Assembly (NCBI GenBank): GCA_977006965.1
Contig: OZ345359.1
Coordinates: 2,294,001 to 2,358,000, forward strand
Direction of reading: 5' to 3'
DNA from: Phymatolithon calcareum
Taxonomy: Eukaryota; Rhodophyta; Florideophyceae; Hapalidiales
DNA: 64,000 nucleotides
A model generated the notes under the pieces. It saw only the letters and a program-made list of their open reading frames with translations, did not search any database and had not been told where the DNA came from. Position 1 is the stretch's first letter, and each line of letters opens with the position of its first letter. The position numbers were made by a program, and so were the translations under genes. Shown here in pieces: positions 19,956-30,214 of this stretch.

Positions 19956-20363
19956 CTACCTCTCCAGCGCGTCGAGCTTTCTGCAAATATCATCTGCAGC
20001 CGCGCACGCACGACGATGCGCAGCGTTGGCGACAACAAGATCCCCTCGCGCATCATTCGCGGCCTTGCGCAACATCTTCATATCACTTTCAGTCACCTTG
20101 CATTGCTTGACAAATGTCGTGGCGGCCGGTGCGCGCTTCGAGCCAACAGCCAAATCGAACAACTTATCGGCATCAAGGGCGCCTGGGCCCGGGTTAGCGG
20201 TGGCGGCATCGAGCGCGGCACACACGGCATCCACGGCCGCCCGGCGCTCTTCCGCGGCACGCAGCGTAGTGGATGAGCGGTCGGAGGTTGCGGGCGCGGC
20301 GCCGCGCGACTTGAGGGAGTTCAGAAGAGCCCACACCGGGGACGGATCCGTCGCAGAACCCAT
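19956..20363 (-). CDS. Hypothetical helical protein, 135 residues
   Basis: An intact minus-strand ORF starting MGSATDPSPVWALLNSLKS with strong GC-rich codon use like the neighbouring dehydrogenase. The sequence is Ala-, Arg- and Asp-rich and predicted by eye to be mostly alpha-helical, with two helical blocks (RAAEERRAAVDAVCAALDAA and ESDMKMLRKAANDARGDLVV) and a C-terminal RACAAADDICRKLDALER that could form a coiled coil. No signal peptide or membrane segment. I recognise no family. Its codon bias is the main reason to call it a gene. Confidence 0.5.
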   Translation of the reverse strand: MGSATDPSPVWALLNSLKSRGAAPATSDRSSTTLRAAEERRAAVDAVCAALDAATANPGPGALDADKLFDLAVGSKRAPAATTFVKQCKVTESDMKMLRKAANDARGDLVVANAAHRRACAAADDICRKLDALER

Positions 20364-20537
20364 CGCGATTCAGGCGGTAGACAGGCAGTGGTCAATGGTG
20401 GCCTCATCGCTTCCCAAGGTTTGCATTCATCGAGATGCGAACGTACTGTATCGCGCAGTGGGCCATAGATGTGGTGTAAGTCAGGCCAATCTGCGGGCGA
20501 ATTATGAAAAATGCAATGCAACGGCAGTCGAATTACC

Positions 20538-20593
20538 GGAAGGCAGGTAGGGTCCATCTGATGTCGACATCAGATGGACCCTGCCTGCCTTCC
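20538..20593. repeat. 56-bp palindrome
   Basis: Arms of 28 nt centred on GTCGAC. The left arm begins GGAAGGCAGGTAGGGTCC and the right arm ends GGACCCTGCCTGCCTTCC, with one mismatch. Confidence 0.9.
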
Positions 20594-20637
20594 TCCGCAT
20601 TCGAATCAGATCAGAATTACAGATCTACAGAACAGTT

Positions 20638-20677
20638 TGACAAATTGTGCACTACTGCAGTAGTGCACAATTTGTCA
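20638..20677. repeat. 40-bp perfect palindrome
   Basis: Arm TGACAAATTGTGCACTACTG is followed directly by its exact reverse complement, centred on CTGCAG. Confidence 0.92.
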
Positions 20678-21211
20678 TCCATGGATCAAAAGGCAAAAGC
20701 TGGCTCTCCTTTTTCAACTTTTCAAAATTTGAATATCAAAAATTCCGACCTGGACCGGAAAAGCTCAAGCGAATCCTGTCCATGTCGGATCCGAATTGAG
20801 AACGAGAGGTCTAAAATATTTTGACTTTTCAGCACGATGGCCGATACGGTCGTTTCAATTATACACTTTTGGACCAAATTGGAAGTCCATACAGTACTGG
20901 GCCCCGCGATGTCACTGATTGCGAATCTGATGCACTCCTTCATCAAGAAAATCAACATATTCATCAAATACATTGCGTTCCTCGCGATCTCCTGGTAACA
21001 GCCAATGATTGCCCGTTCATTCTCAACTTGTGGCTTTGTGGGAGAGCATAACCGCCAGAAGCGCTTCCTCGAAGACTTCGGCAACGATTGAGCCACAGCA
21101 GATTTACACATTAAGAATTATTGACTCGGCCATCACAAAGCGCCCATCTGTCCGCATCGTATCCACCAATGACTGTGCGAGAGCTTCCAATGAAGTAGCG
21201 ATGCCGTCAGA

Positions 21212-21760
21212 ATGACTCGCACAAGGAAGCATGGGCGACGCAAACGTAGAAGGAGAATAAGGCTTTCCGAAAAATTCGACCGAGATTACTCACCATGCCT
21301 GGACGAGCTCTCAAACGGGGATTCCTTCGACTTTCACGATAGCAGGAAGAACATCGGGAATGCGACACTCTTCGCTGAAAACGAGAGTCGCGAGGAAAGC
21401 AAGGACCTCGCTAACTCCGGAAAGCACAAGTTGATGGACGAAAGCGAGAGTATTCGATCTCGTCTCCGTGTTTGGAAACGGAGCAGACAGATTGCTCTGG
21501 AGTGGGAGTTTGATGAGTCTGAAGAGCGTTTTTGGAGTCGAAAAAAGCGAAAGAAGGACGTGGCGACGAAGCGGTCGAAAAGTGGAAAGAAAAAGGAGAA
21601 GAAGCGAAAGGACAAAGGAAAGAAGAAAAGGGCCATCCTGAAGCGGTGCGATATGTGCCGACGCGACTTTACTCATGTTGCGGGCTATGATGGGCATCTT
21701 AACGGGATAAGGAATCGAACTCTAGCTGGAAAATCAGCACATGTAATGCTGATTTTGTAG
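21212..21760 (+). pseudogene. Truncated copy of the JAZ/U1-type zinc-finger gene family
   Basis: The frame opens with MTRTRKHGRRKRRRR, is Arg/Lys/Glu-rich, and ends with a finger KRCDMCRRDFTHVAGYDGHLNGIRN. The finger aligns with KRCEVCRRDFINMQGYEGHLKGKKH of the gene at 56.9 kb, but the last zinc ligand (His of KKH) is missing and the sequence diverges at once into RTLAGKSAHVMLIL and a stop. A short inverted repeat (AAAATCAGCA and TGCTGATTTT) lies exactly at the breakpoint, about 21730-21757. I infer a partial duplicate whose 3' end was lost. The basic middle part also resembles the intact genes in composition. Transcribed or not cannot be seen. Confidence 0.6.
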
Positions 21761-22337
21761 AGTAGGAGGTCCTTCCGCAATATGGACTACGCAAGACGCT
21801 CCATTGATAAAGTCTGCAAGAAGGTGGACAGGAAAACTGTATATCCATCCCAGAATTCCAGCCGGAACCGATATCTGATGGATGATTGCAAATGCGCTGT
21901 CCTTGTTTTTCGACAGTTCATCCGTGCTATATTTGAGTCTTCGAAGACGGGAATATTTCGAGACCACGACTCTATGCCTTTTCAATGGAAGCACAAATGC
22001 GGACAGTAAATTACTCATGAACGGCGAAGTTCAGATTTAGCCAGGTTTCTTCGCCGTTGATCTCGACCTGTCACATTTCCATAGGCTACTTGGACGCGCA
22101 CGTACACTAAATCTTGATATCTCAACTGACATCCTCATCATTCTGCCAATAGAAAAAAAAGGGAGGAGGTCTGTGCACACCTTTTAGAAGCAATCTGTAT
22201 TATTGGCCACCTCCGCGAAGTACGTGGTGGGAATGTACTTGCATGTGGATTCCCTCTGATTGAGGCGCAACTGGTTCCTGTGCAAACTCCAGGCTCGCAT
22301 CTTAATTCTCCGGTGCGGGTGCAACTGTGATCACGAA

Positions 22338-23141
22338 ATGAACCACGCTGAGAGCAATGAAAACTATAAGGAGGAGCTCCGCGTGTTGCAGGAGCGCTTG
22401 TCCAATGTCGAGGATCTTATGCAGCACGACGAGGTAAGCAAAGAAAGCTTGGAGTCACTCTCATCATCTCGGGACCCACCGCCGTATACAGTGGCGAATC
22501 CCAGTCCTCTTGGTCTGCTGGGATTCGCGATTGTGTCTTTTCTGTCGGGGGTGCTGAAGATCTTTCCGGACTCCACGGCGCGCCTCGACGGTCTGTTTGC
22601 AGGAACTGCCATATTCGTGGGCGGCGTCGCGCAGGTCATCGCCGGCCTGGTGCAGATTGCGAAGAATGAGACCCACTCCGCCACAGTGTTCTGCCTCTTC
22701 GGCCTGCACTGGATATCGAATGGATGTGTCCTGGCCGTCTCCTCTTTACGACAGGTTTCGTTTGCGGAAGTATCGAAGGTATCCGTTGCAACATACTTTT
22801 GTCTTCTCACTGTCTCCGCTATCATTTTGTGGATACCGACATTCCGGATGAACTTTGTGCTCTCTACAACATTGGGCACGGTTATTGTGGTATTTCTTTT
22901 GGATGCCATTGCCGCCACTGAATCGCGTGGCGTAGAAATTGCTTCGGGGGCTGCATCTTGCTTGGCCGCTTCTCTGGCATTCTATATGGCTCTTCTCGAT
23001 CTCGTTAACGAGACTTGGAAAAGACCTATATTGCCGCTCTTCCCGCATGTTGATCACAAGTCAGATTACGATATTAGTACAAGACCGTACGTGCCGCGTA
23101 GGACTTTCCACAAGTCAGCGGTGTCGTCTGCCCATATATGA
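22338..23141 (+). CDS. GPR1/FUN34/YaaH-family membrane transporter, copy 1
   Basis: This family comprises six-helix membrane proteins, best known as acetate/succinate or ammonium-related transporters (SatP/YaaH of bacteria, Ato3/Ady2 of yeast). The family signature N-P-x-P-L-G-L-x-G-F is present as NPSPLGLLGFAIVSF (residues ~55-69). Then come GLFAGTAIFVGGVAQVIAGL, the conserved NETHSATVFCLFGLHWISNG, two more hydrophobic segments and a final one (AASLAFYMALLDLVNE). The N-terminus is a short acidic coiled-coil-like stretch (EELRVLQERLSNVEDLM), the C-terminus basic and cytosolic-looking. I start at the ATG at 22338 because the 26 codons upstream are unlike the paralogue. Intact single exon, 267 residues. 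A close paralogue starts at 29408 in the same orientation. Confidence 0.85.
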   Translation: MNHAESNENYKEELRVLQERLSNVEDLMQHDEVSKESLESLSSSRDPPPYTVANPSPLGLLGFAIVSFLSGVLKIFPDSTARLDGLFAGTAIFVGGVAQVIAGLVQIAKNETHSATVFCLFGLHWISNGCVLAVSSLRQVSFAEVSKVSVATYFCLLTVSAIILWIPTFRMNFVLSTTLGTVIVVFLLDAIAATESRGVEIASGAASCLAASLAFYMALLDLVNETWKRPILPLFPHVDHKSDYDISTRPYVPRRTFHKSAVSSAHI

Positions 23142-23600
23142 GGGAAACAGTATGTTGCTCTGCGCAACCTCTAGTATAGAGCTCATTTGGGATATTGTGG
23201 TCGACGATTAGGCATTATTTTACGCGCTGCATTGTGTTCGTTAGTGGGCATGATGGGGATAGTTGTGTGAATAGTTATACGGCTTAAAAGAGAGGAACAT
23301 GGTTAGTTCCAGATGAAGCGGGTGGCATTGCTTTTTCCATGATGCCTCAGCTTACTTCAACTGGTTCCGTATGCTGTACACGAGACGATGATAGCTGGTA
23401 CATTTTTACCTTTCGAATAGATACGTGCTTGCGTTTGTTTTTAACACAGCCCTGTGACACGCCGTTTTTTATCGCGTACAATGGGCGTTCTGTCTAGGTT
23501 CGAGTCAGTTCGTATATGGGAGCCTGACAGGCGCCTTACTGTGGCCAGCGCATAAAGCTTTCTTGTCTGATACAGCGAAACGTTATCGGTCTATGACGTG
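23142..23600. other. Gap, no gene seen
   Basis: The first ~80 bases resemble the sequence just after the second transporter gene, so the duplication included the 3' flank. Nothing else recognised. Confidence 0.4.
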
Positions 23601-23669
23601 AGGCTACACACGCTTGACTGTGCTGGGCAAATAGAAGGAAAAATGATTTCCGGTGATTTGATGCTATGC

Positions 23670-24430
23670 CACATTGAAAAACGGACTTTCACACTCCACC
23701 TGCGTACGACTCTACAAGGCACTCCTGCGACCTATGGTAGAATATCTACTCCCGCTCGTCGAGGTGACAGATCGCATTCACCAAGCACAGCTCGCTCTCG
23801 AAGGAAACCTTTTCTCAAGACTTTTCGGTTCTTACTGCAAGAACATGCAATCAAGATGCAAAGGCATCTGTTAAATTGAATCGATTTTTCTGCAACAAGC
23901 GCACCTCAGCGCCAAATTCATCAGCACTCAGAAACAGCGAAGAAAATACGCCTTAGGACTTCTCAAAGGACAAAAAAACGACGTGCTCCACAAAGCTCTC
24001 CTTTGCAATACGACGGAATCGTTCGCAAGAAATGTAGACGCCGAAACTAACGTAAGGAAAATAACCCTGGAAATGGCAAGAGATGAGTGGAAACTCTGTC
24101 TACCGGCACTATTGCTTGGCAGCTAAGGCAGACGTCCTCCCCATCCAATACGGAACGAACTCCCATCCTTCCTCCGTCTCAAGAAAGCGAAATACAGGCT
24201 GCTGTGCACCCACTGGCTATTCCGTCGCTTCCCATACCCCAATCAAGAAAACAAGAGATCAGAAGACCGCCCACACGATCACGCGTTAAGTGAGATGTCT
24301 ATTCTCATGTCTAAACATTCCCTCTTAGAGCAAGAAGAAACAAGCTTGCAAAGCGCCGTCGACGCAATCCAGGAGACCTGCCCCATGAACACGAAGAAGA
24401 AGTGTAGGCAACGTGATTTAGCGCTCTGAT
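23670..24430 (+). mobile_element. Non-LTR retrotransposon relic (C-terminal region of ORF2)
   Basis: Broken coding sequence in retrotransposon order. SHSTCVRLYKALLRPMVEYL at about 23685-23745 is the post-reverse-transcriptase pattern (LYKAL-x-RP-x-x-EY). Further on come KQRRKYALGLLKGQ and, near 24155-24235, a stretch reading LPSFLRLKKAKYRLLCTHWL that matches IPVILRLPKVRHRQLAVKWA in the LINE at 40 kb. Stop codons and frame changes interrupt it. No TSD found. Confidence 0.55.
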
Positions 24431-24789
24431 GAGCCTCTCAGATGCTAAATTGACAACGAGAGCATGGAGTGAACTCACATCCATCCATCCATCCACGTTG
24501 AAAAGAATCTCTTGCCACTGTATCGGGTTGGCATTGCCTGGGGTGGATGACGCGACCTAGCTATTCTCTGCAGCCCTCCAAGATCAAAAATAGCCCGCAG
24601 TTTAGGACCAGGAACACTGGTTGAAAATATCCTCGCAACACACCATTCCAATTTTCGATCACAGTGTTTTCATCAAGTTTTAGCCCGGGGTGTTGACAAC
24701 TTGGACTGTTTCAGGAGAGAGAAGACAAGCTCCATGAAATAAATGCCCAGTGAAAGGAACAAGAAGCAATCGGCATCGTTCTTGATCGA

Positions 24790-25100
24790 TGGGGTACAAC
24801 AGACGCAGACCAACAGACGACGAAGCCAGGACACTCACCATCGACGTTGTAATGCGGGCCAGAGACCTACGACGGAACTGGCTTGGACACATTCTTAGAA
24901 TGTGCGAGTGCCGTCTAGTCCGCCAGGTGCCGCTACGTGCGTCAGACCAACGCCAGAATCAAAATCTTTGGTGACGTATCTGGACGAGAAAGCAGTCAAA
25001 ATCGCTAACGATAGGATACAGTAGAAAGGAAGAAACTTTGGTCCTCGAATCGCTGCTAGCCTCATCATGGAGAAAGGCAAAATGAAGGAATGAACACAAC
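24790..25100 (+). mobile_element. 3' end of a LINE family (copy 1 of 3)
   Basis: Encodes remnants of the usual LINE ORF2 tail (RARDLRRNWLGHILRM, then VRQVPLRASDQRQNQ). It ends with a shared non-coding 3' tail: TTTGGTCCTCGAATCGCTG at 25036 and GGAGAAAGGCAAAATGAA. The same tail occurs at 33410-33465 and 56250-56290. Confidence 0.6.
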
Positions 25101-25139
25101 AGATGCAGAGAAAATCAGCGTTTGCCCGCGACGTCATTA

Positions 25140-28100
25140 CTTCTGCTATTGTAGTTAATGTGTTTTCCGATCATCTATCGGACGCAACCGTGGTTATGCC
25201 ACCACCCTCGAGTCCACGTGGACAGTCCACGTGGACAGTTTCCATTGCAGTTCCCATTAATCTTTTCCACATTGATGTACAGTACAGTAATCAGCTCGGA
25301 CCCATTGCGCAAGTCGACACGACTCCTGGAAAGCTCCTCGTGACGTGGCGCAATTGGGACAGAACAGATGCAGACTATTCTCTAAACCATACAATACAAG
25401 CGTGAAACGCCTTCTGGAAAACGTCATGTGACGTGGCGAGAGTGAGCGGGAGAGCCTCGTGCAAGAACTTCTTCCAGTTTCGACGGATTCTTAACTTTTT
25501 TTCATTAGCACTGCTCTTGGAAACCTGTCGTTGCTACTTAGCAATCTAGGCTTGTCACATATTCCCTTCCTTGATTCTCGGCCGTCTAGTGCCGCACCAG
25601 GAACCTCTCTGTCCATTTCCTTGGCGATACTGTACGTTTTTATCAGTCGGATAGCTTGCGAACAAATATATTTTCATCTTATCAATTGGACATCAGCCGT
25701 CTCAAAGACTTGCCGCAACTGGGAGAGGAATGATATTGTGCTTCAATTCTTTCGTTCCCTTGATATTCTGTACCATAAATGAATTTATTAACCAAGGACT
25801 GACTTCTACCTTAATTCGCCAGCGCTCAATCCTAGTACATTGGATTTGTTCCATTACCTTGAGCACCTTCGATACTATCCTATTTTTACCACGACAGCAA
25901 GGCTTGACTTCAGCCTGAGCTCCGAATTTGTAAACATTAGATCCTGGCTTGCGTCACTCATCTCCAGTGAAAATTTCACTTCCCTGTTAGAATTCGTATA
26001 TCTGTGAATTTCTCAACCTCCGCTGTTTCTTCATCAGGATCTGCAAACTTATTGTGCAAGTACCCTTAAATTCCGCAAGGTCTAAAGAATGTCCGTCTTC
26101 CCCAACCGAACAGTCTCACGTTCTTCTATATTCGCACTCGTTTGATTCAGCTTGCGAAAACTAAGCTATCTTTGGTACAGGGTTTATTCAAGAATTTCTT
26201 GTGGCTCCGTAAGTATCGTGTGCAAGTGCTGCCTTTCGCCAGTACCTATTCATTTGCTGGCATTCTCATCAGCTAGGCGTAGCAAAAAACGTACCACTAG
26301 AGTACTCATAGACATTGCGAAATGGTGAGGCTGCTGGTGATGTAGACAGGGCCGCGCAAATGTTATTCTGACACGGTTGTCTGAATGCACACTAATTCAA
26401 GCTCCATGCAAGTCCATGCATTTTCAAAACGCTTTTGTTCTTTATCTGCGCTTGCTGCCGATGCGAACAAATATATGAACCGTGCTCGTTTCTGAAAGGA
26501 AGAAGGCCGAGTGAGCCGGTGGGCGACGGAGTGGGAGCAGCAGATTTGTTACAAGCCGGGAACAAGTTTGATGTCTTACACGTAGCTTACATGAGATGAA
26601 AAGCCTAATAATTCGAATATTCTGAAGAGTTTCATAATTACTTCATGACAGCTGGCTACAGCAGGAAACCTGCGGGCAGTAGGTATCATACGTCCATTAC
26701 GACGGACTGGATTCGCCGATATTACTCCCTGACAACTTGCAATGCTGTCCTTACATGCGTTCCGCTCCCATAATCTTCGCCTTCTTTGCCGAGCTTCTTG
26801 CGCGACTACGAAGCATTCGAGCAAAGCAGCTGCGTGTATGGCTAGTCTTCACTATATGTATTCGAACAACTTCTGTCCTGACGTGAGACGTAGGGATTGG
26901 TCCTTGGCTATCCTACAACTTTGCAAGTAATGTCCGCATTCAATTAACGCCTAGTATCAAAAAGAGTAAGACCAAGCATTGTTAACTGCTGCCAAATGTG
27001 AACTAAAATAAGTGCTAACTGTAAAAACGCAAAAAGGCAAATTTTTTCATATTTGCTTCTCTTAGAAGGCCTTAGGAGTCCGGATAGTTATTTTCATCAT
27101 GATACATACATTGGGGGCCATCAGTAGTATGTTTCTGTCATTGATAGTTTCAGTTTTATCATACTCTAAACTAAACTTAGTTTCCTTGTCTGTGAAGAAG
27201 AAAGAAAGAAAAGTCGATTTTTTTTAAAAGTCACCAACGGATCTGCTGACGCTCTTGACTTTGAAGAGCGCAATGAAGTGTAACTTCTCAGGCGTACAAC
27301 ATTACTTTGAAGACGATGGTATTCGTTTAGCGAAATGCGATGCTGCGTATCCTGAGCGTTGCATTGATCAATATAGCACCAATCTTCAAAGTCTTCCATC
27401 AAGCAGCCTTGAAATTCGACTCTTCTCCGGGTCGCGATTTGAAAGTTTCCTTTTCTTGGTCATTCTTCGAGCTATCTCATAATATCACATCTAGAAACAG
27501 ACAGATTCCGCTCCTCAATGCCCTGTCCAGCACATGCTTTCTTCCTGTTGTGACCCCAGCGACACCACGGATCGGGAAGTCAGAATCACGAGCAAATCCC
27601 CATGACATGAGCAGCAGGTAGAGGCGCATTGATCGGGAAGTTTTTGACCACAGGGAAGCGATGGCGCATTCAGCATCGCAGATGAACAAGAGGGATGTAG
27701 ACCTCGCGTGCCACTCTCCGACTCCTAGCTTTCTGTCGGTCAATATGTTTATTCATGATTTGAATCTGACCCAAACCTTCAGCTTAGGCTTTATGCAACC
27801 TACCACTTTCTCTTAACTAAGCGTCACTGAACGTCCCTGGCACAAATATCTAGAACAGATGGGGGGCTGCATGCATGTGTACCTAAGATTTTTGAAGGCC
27901 CCGGAAGTTGCAGCTGGTATCACAAGTTTGCAGACGCTGGCGGAGTGTGCCTAACGTGAACACCCTCTCTTTCTGTTATTCGAATTTAAATTAAATAAGA
28001 ATTCAACAGATTAAGCTGTCGCGGAATGGAAGTACAAAGAGATTGAAAACCAGGAAGATAATGAACGGTGGTATGTCTGCGAACGCGAATTCACTCATCT

Positions 28101-29407
28101 TGAGCATTACTATGGCCACCATCTCGGGAATACGTGCCATGTTCTCACTGGAAAAGTCAATACGTGGAACGAGAAACTTGTAATATGTCCCTGCCCTACG
28201 ATATAGTTTACGAAAGGCGTCTTAACTCAGATGGGGCAGCAAAACGGCGGCAGGAAAACTGCAGTATAGAATCCGTCGGATGACCATCATCCGATCAATA
28301 AGGAAATACGGCAGTCCTAAAGGAAGAAGAGAATTGGATAGTTTCTGCTGTGCATATGCAGTAGGACCAATTTACCGACAATCGAGTGCTGTATTTTCGG
28401 ATCTCACGCGACGTCGATAAGGAAAAAACCCGTCTGCATGTGTTTATCATAGGTTTTGCAATCCAGCTTAACCAGTTCATTTCGGGCTGCACGGTTGCGC
28501 GGTTAAATCATCTGATCTTCAAGGTCTTCTTGTCCGTAATCTCGTAATTCAACGACAGAGGCACCTGCAAGTTGCCCGATAAGGCCGTACAGATTTCCGC
28601 AATCAACGAGAGGCATCTTACACAATTTGCCAGTACTGCCGATACCTGTCGCCCATTGCGCTATTAGCGCCCTAGCAAGTCGGTGGGGATATCCACACTG
28701 TGACGGCTTACGTGAGCGAAAGTACGATGCATGTCAAACCTGGCAATTCACGTCGTACGACTTTGCCACTTTCTTCGATCGAGATATCGGTTAAGAGAGA
28801 GTTTCCGCTAGAGACACTCCTTCAAGTAACGCCCATGCTTCTGCAACGTGATGCATTCTGCATCACAGATCTGTGTGTTAATCTGACCAAGCTCTACCGT
28901 TTGCTGGTGCCTTCCCCGTAATTTACAAGCAGCCCTGCCACCTTTCCACAATTTCGGAAGTACTAATAGTCGCGAAAGGACTTTGTAATAGCTGTGTCTC
29001 TGAGTCTTCAAGATGGAAGCACAGATTCGCCGCGGTATTCTGATGACGGATGCGGCAAGCTTTCCTCATCCTGCTATGAGAGGCGGAATGCATTCCTGGC
29101 ACGCACACGTACGTACACGTGTGTGCATCAAAATTTAAGTAACTAAGCTAAATCCGTTGAAGTTTGCCCAACTACCAATAGGAACACGAATCGAAGAGGT
29201 ATGTGTCTCAAATCCAATATTGCTGTGTGTTGACTGGGTGTTTTGAGGAGCAACCACCCCTACTGATCATAAGAAGAAGGTGTGCTCATTCAGATTCCCG
29301 GTTTGATGGTGCACTCCTTCAGTCCACCGCAATGTTTACTTTAAAAGACCAGGTTCACTTCGTGCAGACTGCACAGTTCACAATTCACAGCAACTATCAC
29401 CCACGAA
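25140..29407. other. Gene-free region between the two transporter paralogues
   Basis: About 4.3 kb. A short direct repeat GTCCACGTGGACA occurs twice in tandem near 25210-25235. Many short ORFs on both strands, none with a recognisable motif. No gene supported. Confidence 0.45.
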
Positions 29408-30214
29408 ATGAACATCAACATGTCATCCGACAGTCGAGAGTACCGCAATGACGATCTTGAAGCGCTGCACGAGCGCTTGGGCAACCTTGAAGATCTCATG
29501 CCATGTCCCAAAGCAAGCCTGGACAGGTTCTCCTCCTTCGTCGAGCCCGCACTTCCGTCTTCAATCGCAAATCCCAGCCCTCTCGGTCTTCTTGGTTTCG
29601 CTATTGTGTCTTTCATGTCAGGCCTTCTGAAGATCTTCCCGTACGCCACGGCTCGTCTTGACGGCATGTTTGCAGGAACTGCAATCTTTGTCGGAGGCAC
29701 CGCGCAGCTCGTCGCCGGCATCGTACAAATCACGAAGAATGAAACCCACTCCGCTACTGTCTTCTGTCTCTTCGGTCTGCACTGGATATCTAATGGAGTT
29801 ATCCTGTTCGTCTCTGCTCTACGTCAGATTTCCTTTGAGTCACTCACAACGTTATCCGTAGCGGTGTACTTCCTTCTTATCACTGTCGCCACTATCATCC
29901 TCTGGATACCGACCTTCCGCATGAACATGGTTCTGTGTACTACTCTGGGTACGGTCATTCTGGTATTTCTTCTTGATGCCATTGCAGCTTCGAAATGGTA
30001 CGGGGTGGAGATTGCTGCAGGGGCTGCTTCGTGTGTGGCTGCGAGTCTTGGATTCTATATGGCTCTTCTCGATCTCGTTAACGAGACTTGGAAACGCCCT
30101 ATTTTGCCGCTGTTCCCGCATGTTGACCACCAGTCCGATTACGAACTTCGCGGCAGGCCGTACGTGCCGCGTAGGACTTACCACAAATCAGCGTTGTCGT
30201 CTGCCCACATTTAA
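29408..30214 (+). CDS. GPR1/FUN34/YaaH-family membrane transporter, copy 2
   Basis: Paralogue of the gene at 22338, same orientation and almost the same length (268 residues). It keeps the NPSPLGLLGF signature, GMFAGTAIFVGGTAQLVAGI, the identical NETHSATVFCLFGLHWISNG and the identical VNETWKRPILPLFPHVDH near the C-terminus. Differences concentrate in the acidic N-terminus and in the fourth and fifth membrane segments, so both copies look constrained and both should be functional. The end of the protein (RRTYHKSALSSAHI) and the first bases after the stop also match copy 1. Probable plasma-membrane or organelle transporter of small carboxylates or ammonium; the substrate cannot be read from the sequence. 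Confidence 0.87.
   Translation: MNINMSSDSREYRNDDLEALHERLGNLEDLMPCPKASLDRFSSFVEPALPSSIANPSPLGLLGFAIVSFMSGLLKIFPYATARLDGMFAGTAIFVGGTAQLVAGIVQITKNETHSATVFCLFGLHWISNGVILFVSALRQISFESLTTLSVAVYFLLITVATIILWIPTFRMNMVLCTTLGTVILVFLLDAIAASKWYGVEIAAGAASCVAASLGFYMALLDLVNETWKRPILPLFPHVDHQSDYELRGRPYVPRRTYHKSALSSAHI

Larger units (their letters stand above)
20364..21211. other. Gap with two short palindromes
   Basis: No convincing gene. Two palindromes at 20538-20593 and 20638-20677 are listed separately. Confidence 0.45.

Noticed and set aside
23460-23520. tRNA gene suggested by a B-box-like GGTTCGAGTC
   Set aside because: No matching A box, acceptor stem or anticodon arm around it.
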